From Trifolium pratense (Eukaryota > Streptophyta > Magnoliopsida > Fabales > Fabaceae), in NCBI RefSeq assembly GCF_020283565.1, contig NC_060063.1, positions 4,672,563 through 4,736,562 on the forward strand: a stretch of 64,000 nt of DNA, in the 5' to 3' direction. Every line of letters begins with the position of its first letter. Within the stretch, counting starts at the first letter, position 1. Under the pieces are notes generated by a model that was not told the DNA's origin, did no database searches, and saw nothing but the letters and a program-made list of their open reading frames with translations. The translations under genes were made by a program, and so were the position numbers. Of the stretch, positions 51,643 through 61,191 are shown one piece after another.

Positions 51643-54600
51643 TATGTCTTACCTAGAGCATGGAAACAAGTCCTATGCAAAGGAAGAAGGGCTTATGTCC
51701 TAGACAAATGGCTGACAAGTTCTCAAGTTACCAATCAGAACTTGAGAAATGAAGAGGAAGAATACTGGGATGACTTTATCATTAACTGTGATGAAGAATT
51801 CTACCGCAATGATTAAAGTTGTTTCTCATACAGCCTACCACTCAAGGAAGTATCATGAATCATTCATGGTACCTGGATAGTGGATGTTCAAGGCATATGA
51901 CTGGTGACAAACAACTATTTTCTAAGTTGACTCTGAAAGAGGGAGGCTCTGTTGGCTTTGGAGGCAATCAAAAAGGAAAGATAATAGGTACAGGTACAGT
52001 AGGTAATTCTTTCCTTTCTATTAATGATGTTTGGTTAGTTGATGGACTCAAACATAACCTATTGAGCATAAGTCAATTTTGCGACAATGGTTATGTAGTT
52101 GTCTTTAATAAGGAATCAAAGGTCTGAGAAAGAACAATGTTTATAAAATAAATCTGTCTGATTTGAATGAACAAAAAGTTGTGTGTCTTCTGACCTTGAG
52201 TGAAGAAAAATGGATCTGGCATAAGAGGTTAGGCCATGCTAACTGGAGGTTAATCTCTAAGCTTAGCAAGCTTGACCTTGTCAGAGGTTTACCAAAAATT
52301 AAATATCACTCAAACACACTTTGTGGTTCTTGTCAAAAAGGAAAGATTACAAAATCATCTTTTAAACCTAAAAACATTGTTTCTACCTCAAGACCATTGG
52401 AACTTCTTCACATTGATCTGTTTGGGCCAGTTAACACTGCCTCTATCAATGGAAAGAAGTATGGATTAGTAATTGTTGATGATTACAGTAGATGGACTTG
52501 GGTAAAATTCCTAAGAACAAAAGATGAAGCTTATGATGAGTTTAGCATCTTCTGCAAACAAATTCAAAATGAAAAAGGCTACACTATTTTAAAAGTTAGA
52601 AGTGATCATGGTGGAGAATTTGAAAATGAACCTTTTGAAAATTTTGTGAAAAATATGGCATTCTGCATGAATTCTCTTCTCCTAGAACTCCTCAACAAAA
52701 TGGGGTTGTAGAAAGGAAGAATAGAACTCTGCAAAGAAATGGCCAGAACCATGATGCATGAAACTAATGTAGCAAAGTTTTTATGGGCAGAAGCTGTAAA
52801 CACAGCATGTTATGTTCAAAATAGAATCTATATCAGATCTAAGTTGAACAAAACTGCTTATGAATTGTTCAAAGGAAGAAAACCTGACATTTCTTATTTT
52901 CATCAGTTTGGATGTACTTGTTACATTTTAAACAACAAAGTCCATCTAAAGAAATTTGATGCTAGAGGTTATAAGGGTATCTTTATAAGATACTCTGAAC
53001 GCTCAAAAGCATACAGACTGTATATTTCTGAAACACACACTGTGGAAGAAACTATGCATGTCAAGTTTGATGACAAAGAGCCTGACCAAGTGTCAGAGCT
53101 TGTGGAAGGTTTGTCTAGATTTCAGGTATCAGAGGATCAGTATTCAGATATTCCAAACTACTCAGAACATCCATTCTTTGAAGAACCTCTGAACATGACA
53201 GTTCCTACAGACTCTGAACATCAAAGAAATGAAGCAGCTGCTGAACCTGCTGTTGATGAGTCTGAAGATGATGAACCCCCTAGAAACACTTTCAAATACA
53301 AATCATCACATCCAGAGGAACTGATCTTAGGCAATAAGGATAGTCCAAGGAAAACAAGATCTCAACTGAGAAATGAAGAATCTTTAGTTGGTCTTATTTC
53401 TATGATGGAACCTTCAAAGGTTGATGAAGCTCTGAAAGATGATGCTTGGATAGTAGCAATGCAAGAAGAGCTGAATCAATTTCAAAGGAATGATGTATGG
53501 ACTCTAGTGCCTAAACCTTCACACAAGAACACTATTGGAACAAAATGGGTATTCAGAAACAAGCTGAATGAACATGGTGAAGTGGTAAGAAACAAGGCTA
53601 GATTGGTTGCACAAGGCTATAGTCAGCAAGAGGGGATTGACTATACTGAAACCTTTGCACCAGTTGCTAGACTTGAGGCTATCAGGTTACTTCTATCTTA
53701 TGCTGTTAATCATGGAATAACTTTGTATCAGATGGATGTTAAAAGTGCCTTCTTAAATGGTTTTATTTCTGAAGAAGTGTATGTTAAGCAACCTCCTGGT
53801 TTTGAAGATGTCTCAAACCTAGAACATGTTTTCAGATTGAAGAAATCACTGTATGGTCTGAAACAAGCTCCAAGAGCTTGGTATGATAGACTCAGTAATT
53901 ACCTTCTTGAAAAGGGTTTTGAGAAAGGGAAGGTTGACTGCACACTCTTTAGAAAAACAACCAAAGAAGATATTTTGATCATTCAAATTTATGTTGATGA
54001 TATTATTTTTGGTTCAACTAATGCTTCCTTGTGCAAGAATTTCTCTAAGATAATGCAGGATGAATTTGAAATGAGCATGATGGGAGAATTGAAGTTCTTT
54101 CTTGGAATACAAATCAATCAGAAGAAGGAAGGAACGTATGTTCATCAATCAAAATATACCAAAGAACTTCTGAAGAAGTTCAACCTAGATGATTGCAAGA
54201 TAATGAACACTCCTATGCATTCAACTACCAACATGAGCAAGACAGAAGATGAAGGAAAAGTAGACCAAAAGGTCTACAGAGGTATGATTGGTTCCTTACT
54301 CTATTTGACAGCCTCTAGGCCAGATATTTTATTCAGTGTTTGCTTATGTGCAAGATTCCAGTCAGATCCTAGAGAATCTCATCTTACTGCTGTAAAGAGA
54401 ATCTTTAGGTATCTGAAAGGAACAACTAATCTTGGACTTCTCTATAAGAAATCCAATGATTATGTGCTAAATGGATTCTCTGATGCTGACTATGCCGGAG
54501 ATAAAATTGAAAGAAAATCCACAAGTGGCAATTGTCAATTTGTTGGTGAAAACCTTATCTCCTGGGCTAGTAAAAGACAAACTACTATAGCTTTGTCTAC

Positions 54601-54937
54601 AGCAGAAGCAGAATACATTTCAGCAGCTAAGTGTTGCACACAACTACTCTGGTTAAAATATCAGCTAGAAGATTATCAGGTAAGCAGTCACAATATTCCT
54701 TTATATTGTGATAACACTGCAGCCATTCATTTATCTAAAAATCCTATCCTACACTCTGGAGCCAAACATATTGAAATTAAACACCATTTTATCAGAGATT
54801 ATGTTCAGAGAGGCATTATAGATATTAAGTTTGTTGATACTGAAAATCAATGGGCTGACATATTTACTAAAGCCTTACCTATTGAAAGATTTGATTTTAT
54901 AAAGAAACATCTGAACATGTTTTCAATCTCTGAATGA
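51643..54937 (+). pseudogene. Pol of the Sirevirus-type element, multiply frameshifted
   Basis: Recognisable parts: protease with W-Y-L-D-S-G-C-S-R-H-M-T-G (51,868-51,906); integrase with W-H-K-R-L-G-H-A, C-x-x-C, H-I-D-L-F-G-P, R-S-D-H-G-G-E-F and, in a shifted frame, the E-R-K-N-R segment; RT with [20 protein letters not shown] and Y-V-D-D (53,990-54,001); RNase H with D-A-D-Y-A-G-D and A-E-A-E-Y. Breaks occur at 51,640 (stop), around 51,814 (stop and shift), around 52,118 (shift with apparent small loss), 52,641-52,645 (T-run) and 52,733 (A-run). The C-terminal two thirds (52,739-54,937) is open. Confidence 0.9.
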
Positions 54938-55253
54938 AAATTTTTTTTGGCAATTAAAGTGTAAGAGGTTATGTATGTCAGAACTTATGATTCAGAACAT
55001 CTGAAACACAAGCTCTGAAATACTTAACTCTGATAGATTATTTTAAAACTCAGAGGCTCTGAACTATTTAAGTGGAAAACGTTTAGTATTCGCTGCTGAA
55101 CAGTTGTCCATTAAAATAGCAGTTACCAAGTAAACTTCTGCACATGGTCTACGTGTGTCAGGTAGTGGGTGGTTAATGATGACTTTTAGTATTCAAATTT
55201 TTGTCAATAAGCGTAACTTCCCAAATTTGCCATTTTTGTGTTAACTGTACGCA

Positions 55254-55261
55254 TTTAAATA
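55254..55261 (+). promoter_or_regulatory. TATA-like box before the extra sense ORF
   Basis: TTTAAATA lies about 120 bp before the ATG at 55,383 and is followed by a C/T- and A-rich leader (CTTTCTCTCTAAACCTCC). It could give the extra ORF its own transcript. Confidence 0.4.
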
Positions 55262-55382
55262 AACTTACACAATACACTTGCACACTTTTCACTTTCACAA
55301 CCTACACTTTTCTTTCTCTCTAAACCTCCAACAAAAATCTTCTTTCTCTCTCATTAGTTCCTACCCTTACCTAAACTCCATC

Positions 55383-58016
55383 ATGGCTGGTTCTTCTTCT
55401 TCTTCAACAAAGATCCCTCCGTTCATGTTCAAACATCTTCAGATTGTTGGGAACGAGATGGAATTCCCAGAATCTCAACTAACGTTACTTCCTGAGAAGA
55501 TGGTCGACTTTGATAGTCTGAAGGAAAATGGGTTTGATGTGAAGCTGTATTTCTCTGCTCAGGGTTGGGATAAGTACTTCGACATGTTGAATGGTCCTAT
55601 CTACCCAGATCTTTTGAAGAAATTCTGGATGAAAGCAAGAGTCTTCTCTAAGTATGAAGCTAAGCAAGAAGAACTTGCAGCTATTGAAAGAGATCCTAGT
55701 ATGAAGGGAAAAACTAGGAAGGAGATGGGTTTATTGGAGTTCACCGGTACACAGATTAGGTCTAACATCTGTGGTATCAATCTCACTTTCTCTCCAATTC
55801 ACTTTAATGCCTTGCTGGGTTTGAATAACTCTAGGTTAGTGCTGGATGATTTTGAGAAGGATACAAGATTCAGAGAAGAACTTCTGCACAGGATGTGCAT
55901 TGATATGAAGATGAAGGGAAAGGTTAAAGGTCTGACAGAAGAATGTAGGGTTCTTTTCAAGATTATTTTATCAACTATCAGTCCAAGAGTTGGTGGTACT
56001 GATACTATCTCATGGCCTCATCGTCATCTGATATACTTCCTTCTGACTGAAAGGAAAGTCAATTTGGGTAAATACTTCTTTGAGAGGATCTGTGAAGCCA
56101 TCTTCTTAAGCAAGTCTCAGAGGAAAACAACAATTGTTTATCCTAGACTGCTTTCAGATCTTCTCTTCCAAGGTCACATCATTCAGAATCTGAAGAAGTT
56201 CTATCCAGAACTTGTGACTCAGAAATTCTCTCCAGAAGTTCTGAATGCAAGCTTTCTGACAAAGATGCATCTCATAAACACCAAGCTGGTTCAACCCAAA
56301 CAAGAGTTTAAAGTAAGTCTTGAAGATCGTCTGTATGTGAATGGTTATCCCATTATTTCTGAACTAGATGCTGAAGAAGTTATTCAAGATTATCTGAAGG
56401 TTCTTCAAGGTGAAGGTTATACTGTTGATAGGAGTATGGTTCCAAAGGCTCCAGTAAACATGTATAAACCTAAGAGGAAACTCAAAAGAAAAGCTGACAC
56501 TCAGGATGAACAAATCAAACCAGATCTTCTTGCTCAGAAGAAAGTTAAGGTGGAGAAAACTCTTGATGAGCAAAGAACCAAGAAGAAACATGAGGATGTT
56601 GCTAACAAGGCTGCTGAAGCATCATCTAAAAAGCCAATTATTATTGAGGAGGATAGCTCATCAGATGAGACTCAATCTGATGATGAAACTGAGTCTGATG
56701 AAGAAACTCTGAGTGCCAAGCTGCAAAAGAAATCAGTTCCTGATCCCAAAGGTAAGAATCCTAAGTACATCTTTAATGAAGCTGAAATTGGAATAGGTTT
56801 TACCAAACCTCTTAGAACTATCCATCCAAAACCCATCAATATTTCACCTTCTGATAACCCCCTATCTGAACTTGAAAAACATCTTAGCCCAGACCCTCTA
56901 AATAATCAACCTTTTACTCATGAAACCAACAAATCTTCATCACCTAAATCAAAATCACCTCAACCCCAACCACAAAAAGAATCACCTGACATTCCATCAT
57001 CTGAACCCCAACCAGATATTCCTACTACTGAACAAAACTCTCCCACCAAACAACCCTCTCCTAGCAAATCTTCTGAACCAACCTCTGAACACAAATCTCC
57101 TGAACCAACCTCTAAACACAAATCTCCTGAACCAACCTCTGAACACAAATCTCCTGAATCAACTTCTGAACCCAATCCTAACCCAAGTGTTGAACATGTT
57201 TCTCCTGAACGTATTCACACTTGTGCTCCTAAACCTTCAGAAGCAGATGTTGTTATCAGTGACAATCCTGCTAATGAATCACCAAAACACTCTCCCATTC
57301 CCAATATCTCACCCTCACCCTCTGACCTATTTGGTAATTTCTCCAATCAGCTTTATGATGATCTACTTAGGTTGTCACATATTAAGGACAGGTTCTTGGT
57401 TTGTCCCTCTGATGTGGATATGGAGGTATCACTTCTCAAGGCCAAAATCTGCAATGCTATGGATGCAGTTGGTGAGGAGATAAAGTCTGTTATTGGTAAA
57501 AGGGATATGGAAGTAGTTCATCTGATGAAGGAAGGTTTAGCACGGGCTGGTTTGAAAAGGTTAACTATGTACAGTCATGAAGAGAATGAGCGTGCTAAGT
57601 TTGCTGCTGTGTCTGCTGCTGTGATGCGTCTGACTGCTTTTAAGGATTGCTGGGTTGATTCCAAACTTTTCAAGAGTCTTGAAGATCAGAGGATTGAAAA
57701 TGAACGATTGGCTGAAGCTGCTGCAAGGATTGCCCAACAAGCTGATGAGCTGAACCAAGAGGATGCTCCGGATGCTGATGTTCTTATGATTGATTATCAA
57801 GAGGATGGTGAACCCTCCTCTGATACAGGAAAAGCTCCTATGGATTCAGATCAGCTAAGGGTTCTTCAGGATGCATTGAGGCAACAACAAGAAGCTCTTG
57901 AGAGGCACCGATCAAATCATCAGAATCTAGAGTCCAAGGTGGATAAGCTCGACTCCAAAGTGGACTCCTTGAACGACAAATTTGACATCCTCTTAGCTTT
58001 TCTTCAAAAACCCTAG
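55383..58016 (+). CDS. Additional sense ORF of the Sirevirus-type element, 877 aa, intact
   Basis: I choose the ATG at 55,383 (MAGSSSSSTKIPP) over 55,278, because the upstream codons look like a pyrimidine-rich leader. Residues ~50-360 resemble the putative plant transposon protein domain found in many legume and Sirevirus-linked ORFs (Y-F-D-M-L-N-G-P-I-Y-P...F-W-M-K-A). Then come basic clusters KPKRKLKRK (near 56,470) and KKVKVEK (56,538), an acidic P-I-I-I-E-E-D-S-S-S-D-E block (56,635), a Pro/Ser region with four ~30-bp repeats (S-P-E-P-T-S-E-H-K; 57,077-57,170), and C-terminal coiled-coil heptads (L-E-S-K-V-D-K-L-D-S-K-V-D-S-L). Sireviruses of soybean carry an ORF in this place called envelope-like. 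I see no clear signal peptide or membrane span here. The function is unknown. Confidence 0.85.
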   Translation: MAGSSSSSTKIPPFMFKHLQIVGNEMEFPESQLTLLPEKMVDFDSLKENGFDVKLYFSAQGWDKYFDMLNGPIYPDLLKKFWMKARVFSKYEAKQEELAAIERDPSMKGKTRKEMGLLEFTGTQIRSNICGINLTFSPIHFNALLGLNNSRLVLDDFEKDTRFREELLHRMCIDMKMKGKVKGLTEECRVLFKIILSTISPRVGGTDTISWPHRHLIYFLLTERKVNLGKYFFERICEAIFLSKSQRKTTIVYPRLLSDLLFQGHIIQNLKKFYPELVTQKFSPEVLNASFLTKMHLINTKLVQPKQEFKVSLEDRLYVNGYPIISELDAEEVIQDYLKVLQGEGYTVDRSMVPKAPVNMYKPKRKLKRKADTQDEQIKPDLLAQKKVKVEKTLDEQRTKKKHEDVANKAAEASSKKPIIIEEDSSSDETQSDDETESDEETLSAKLQKKSVPDPKGKNPKYIFNEAEIGIGFTKPLRTIHPKPINISPSDNPLSELEKHLSPDPLNNQPFTHETNKSSSPKSKSPQPQPQKESPDIPSSEPQPDIPTTEQNSPTKQPSPSKSSEPTSEHKSPEPTSKHKSPEPTSEHKSPESTSEPNPNPSVEHVSPERIHTCAPKPSEADVVISDNPANESPKHSPIPNISPSPSDLFGNFSNQLYDDLLRLSHIKDRFLVCPSDVDMEVSLLKAKICNAMDAVGEEIKSVIGKRDMEVVHLMKEGLARAGLKRLTMYSHEENERAKFAAVSAAVMRLTAFKDCWVDSKLFKSLEDQRIENERLAEAAARIAQQADELNQEDAPDADVLMIDYQEDGEPSSDTGKAPMDSDQLRVLQDALRQQQEALERHRSNHQNLESKVDKLDSKVDSLNDKFDILLAFLQKP
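57077..57170 (+). repeat. 30-bp in-frame coding tandem repeat
   Basis: About three full units of CTGAACCAACCTCTGAACAC-type sequence, plus partial units, encode S-P-E-P-T-S-E/K-H-K repeats within the extra sense ORF. Confidence 0.85.
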
Positions 58017-58198
58017 GATTCTATGCACCTTTATGTTATTAATGTTTTATTTATCTTTGGTATCTTCTGAACAATTTTCTTTGGATTTTAACTTAGTTAT
58101 TTGGTTTGTTATTTTTTTTTGTGCGTGTATCGTTTAACTTTATATTTTTAAGATAAACAAGAAAATAAGAACACAAGCAGAATTTAAAAGAAAATTTT

Positions 58199-58204
58199 TT
58201 TATT
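58199..58204 (-). terminator. AATAAA poly(A) signal of the antisense unit
   Basis: AATAAA on the minus strand, 52 bases after the TAG stop codon of the antisense ORF. Confidence 0.55.
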
Positions 58205-58256
58205 GATGCTCTGAAAATGCTGAGTACATTGGCAAAAAGAAAAGGACGACCTAATC

Positions 58257-58563
58257 CTAGTCAGATGGATAATACTCAGAAGAAATCTCAGATTTCTCCT
58301 CAGCATCATCTGATGAAATTTCTATAGGATCTGGGTTCTGCTCTTCTTCTTCTTCGTCTTGTTCTTCTTCTGGAACATAGCCAGCCAAGAATTCAGCATA
58401 GTCAGCGTCAACTTCATCTTCCTCAGCTTCAGAGTCTGATGAGATGATTATAATTTCAGCATCTTGTGGCTTCTTATTGTCTTCTTTATTTTTTTTCTTC
58501 TTCTTCTCGTTCTTCCTCCTTTCTTTTGTGAATCTCAGCAATACGAGCACTAAATCTTTTCAT
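58257..58563 (-). CDS. Antisense acidic ORF inside the Sirevirus-type element
   Basis: The ATG at 58,563 begins MKRFSARIAEIHKRK, followed by Glu/Lys-rich sequence. At an A8 run (58,490-58,497) the frame shifts relative to the longer acidic reading. That reading is open down to 58,257 and contains A-E-I-I-I-I-S-S-D-S-E-A-E-E-D, A-E-F-L-A-G-Y-V-P-E-E-E-Q and D-P-I-E-I-S-S-D-D-A-E-E, ending E-Y-Y-P-S-D. A TATA box lies 63 bp upstream and AATAAA downstream, so it is laid out as a complete small gene. No family is recognised. It is either broken by one base in a homopolymer or the base call is wrong. Confidence 0.55.
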
Positions 58564-58625
58564 TCTTCTTAATTCTTCGTGATATACTTCTTTTTATATG
58601 AAGACTGTTTGTTAACAAAGTTCAC

Positions 58626-58633
58626 CTTTTATA
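58626..58633 (-). promoter_or_regulatory. TATA box of the antisense unit
   Basis: TATAAAAG (minus strand, within GTCTATAAAAGGTG). Expected transcription start is near 58,600, giving a leader of about 35 bases before the ATG at 58,563. Confidence 0.5.
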
Positions 58634-58739
58634 GACTTTTTGGCGCGTTGGTTTTCGTTTTTGAAATAAATTCACCTTTGTAACAACCAATTTCCTTCTT
58701 TGACTGTCTTGGTTATCTAAATTTTTTTACTTTTTGATA

Positions 58740-59191
58740 ATGACAAAAGGGGGAGTAGTTACGCATTAATTGATAAGTTGATATGTTTCAAAAAGCTGAA
58801 ACCACTTTTGTTTGTTAAGTTATTAAAAGCTGAAACCATTTTTAGTTGTTTTACGTATTTCAAGGCGGAGATTAAGTATTTTAAAACTGAAAACAAAATT
58901 CATAAGTAAGGATAAGTTAAAAGTGCAATTTTAACTTAGCCTTATGAGACTCAGGGGGAGAGCTTGCAAACCTCTCACTCTGAAGAAAGATATGAAATTT
59001 GTTTACTCTAAACTACTTAAATCTTATACTAAATTAAAATATCATGGATAAAACTTAAAGTTTAGGCTTTATGGAGTATCAATCTTAGGGGGAGCTTGCA
59101 AACCTCATAAACCTAAGAGAAACATGATAAGTTAATTTAATAACAATTGTCAATTAATACTTATGTTTGTCATCATCAAAAAGGGGGAGAT
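58740..59191 (+). promoter_or_regulatory. Block with four polypurine tracts before the 3' LTR
   Basis: AAAAGGGGGAG (58,745), CAGGGGGAGAG (58,954), TAGGGGGAG (59,087) and AAAGGGGGAGA (59,180, adjoining the LTR). The second and third share GGGGGAG..CTTGCAAACCTC. Multiplied polypurine tracts are reported for Sireviruses. Only the last one abuts the LTR. Confidence 0.8.
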
Positions 59192-60290
59192 TGTTGGAAC
59201 AAAATTGATTTAAAAATATTTGCCCCTAAAACTATTAAGGTTTTGATGATAACAAAGTATTAATAAACAATTGGAAGGACTAAAAATTTAATTTAAGTGT
59301 GCAGATATTAGCTTAAGATAAGCTCTGAATGAAGCTCAGAAGATATATATTCAGAAGTTCATAAGCGCTCAGAAGATGTTGAACTTCAGAAGTTACAACC
59401 TTCAGATGATGAAGTCGTCAGAACTTCTTAAGGTCTAAGCTTCATCAAACTCTGAAGATCTTCTTGAAGTCTGTGAAGATTCTCTCTTGCAAGTCAACTC
59501 TTCTACCAATGAAGAAAAGGACCTTTCAAGCTTGATCAGAACAGCTACTCTCATTTTGTCTGTCCACTCTTGAGAACGTGGGACATCAGACTTGTTAGCT
59601 GAATAAGGAAAGTCTTCTCTGCACATGGTCAAAGTGTCTGAAACTCTTACTCAGTTTTAGAAACAACCAACTGCATCAAGACAAGCTGCTTGAAGACAAA
59701 AGGTTATCTACTTCAACGGTCATCTTTATGCAACGACTCTTTTTCTGGTTATATATATACTAGAAGGATCAGTTGTACAAACAAGATTTTATCAAGGATT
59801 TAACACGCGCTTGAACAAACTCTGAATTCTGTATACAAGCTCTGAACCTCTGAACTAGTGTTTTTGCACTTGTAGTTCAAATACTTTGTATTCATTGTAT
59901 TTGCTCTTTTATGTTCTCCTAAGAGCAGTTGTATACTTTCAACTACTTTATTATCTCTGGTACTTGAGAAAACTTAAGCTTGTGTGCTTAAGTGAGAAGC
60001 CTTAAGCTTGTGTGCTTGAGCATTGTTGTGAAGTCTCTTGCTTGTGTGCTTGAGCATTTGTAATCTTGTGTGATTATAGTGAAATCCCTTGGAAGTGCAA
60101 GGGGACTGGACTACTCTCGTTTTGTGAGAGGAACCAGTATAAATTGCTTGTGTGCTTTCTCTCTCTCTTATCTCGTTATTATTTGTGTTACTTATCCGCT
60201 GCTAATTTAGTTAAGTTAAGAACTTGGGAAAAGTTTTAACTTTGCTAAAACACAATTCAACCCCCCCCTTCTTGTGTTTTCACACCTTCA
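59192..60290 (+). repeat. 3' LTR of the Sirevirus-type element
   Basis: Pairs with 48,235-49,344. The C-run is 8 long (60,261-60,268) against 19 in the 5' LTR. Confidence 0.93.
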
Positions 60291-61135
60291 TGTGACCCTA
60301 TAGGTTCTCGTAACGTTGGCAATAATATTAAATCACATATTTAATATTATAAACAGTGAGCGGTATCTAGCAACACATCACTGCTACCCAAGTGACGAGA
60401 ATGTCATGTGATCTGACGAAACCTTTCTGTGATAACGATCGTGTGTATAATTACCCCTTTGCCCTTATGTCTATATTGAACACAAGGCATAGTATGTCTC
60501 CCTTGCTAAGTTCAATATTGGGCCCATAGACATATCTCCTGTTATGTAGGAGGGGCAAATTCCATCTAGGTCACTCATGTCCCTCAGCATGATTCGTGGA
60601 ATACCCATCAACCAACTTTATAGTCATCCTGTTACGGATAACGTTTGAATGGCAACAAGGTAATACACTCCTACATCTAGGGTACATAGTGATTTCAGGT
60701 CGAAGGGTGGAATACACCATTATCACTATGAGAATAACTTATGACACTTTTCATAACATACTATGTAGTATTCTCATGGCGGGTCAATCCAATATAAATA
60801 TTACTCCTAACATTTATATCTATGTGAAGACTTGATATCTCATATCCATGACTCGTGAGATGAGGTCATCAGTCTACTCACATAATAGTCTCTATGTTTT
60901 ATCGTTATCCCACATCACAGTAAAACTTGACTATGGATACTTTAAGAATAGTGTCCTTATGTTTAATGGAGTCTCACTATTAAGTCACACTTAATGTTCC
61001 ATTAATTAGACTAGCTATTCTAGGGACTTTATTAGTTTCAAATAAACATAATAAAGAAATGCCTTATTATATATATTAAATATATAAATCAAAGTCATCA
61101 TACAAAAGACGATTCTATCAAAATAGATTGACTTT

Positions 61136-61191
61136 TAGGGTTTACTCCAACACATATATCTTCTAGGGTTTACTCCAACACATATATCTTC
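61136..61191. repeat. 28-bp perfect tandem duplication at the solo-LTR edge
   Basis: 61,136-61,163 and 61,164-61,191 are identical, each containing TAGGGTTTACTCCAACACAT. The unit spans the LTR terminus and the CATAT target copy, so it arose after that insertion. Confidence 0.9.

Larger units (their letters stand above)
48235..60290 (+). mobile_element. 12.06 kb Sirevirus-type Ty1/copia retrotransposon
   Basis: TGTGA target duplications (48,230-48,234 and 60,291-60,295) flank LTRs of 1,110 and 1,099 bp. By eye the LTRs differ by five substitutions and the length of one C-run. Contents in order: primer site, long gag, broken pol, a long additional sense ORF, an antisense ORF, and a block with several polypurine tracts. 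Long LTRs, a large gag, an extra ORF after pol and multiplied polypurine tracts are known features of the Sirevirus (SIRE/Maximus) lineage. The element inserted into an older solo LTR. Confidence 0.93.
47698..61152 (-). mobile_element. Solo LTR (~1.39 kb, minus strand) split by the Sirevirus insertion
   Basis: The two outer pieces, 47,698-48,234 and 60,296-61,152, form one LTR once the 12 kb insertion is set aside. Read on the minus strand it starts TGTTGGAGTAAACCCTAAAA at 61,152 and ends AAATCCCTTCA at 47,698, so TG...CA. CATAT target duplications flank it (47,693-47,697 and 61,153-61,157). A TATA box TATAAATAG lies at 48,041-48,049 on the minus strand, some 340 bp before its 3' end as expected for an LTR promoter. 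No primer site follows it. Confidence 0.8.

Noticed and set aside
57000..57483. 187-codon alternative plus-strand frame rich in Asn, Leu and His (56,920-57,483)
   Set aside because: A shadow of the Pro/Ser repeat region of the 877-residue ORF in another frame.
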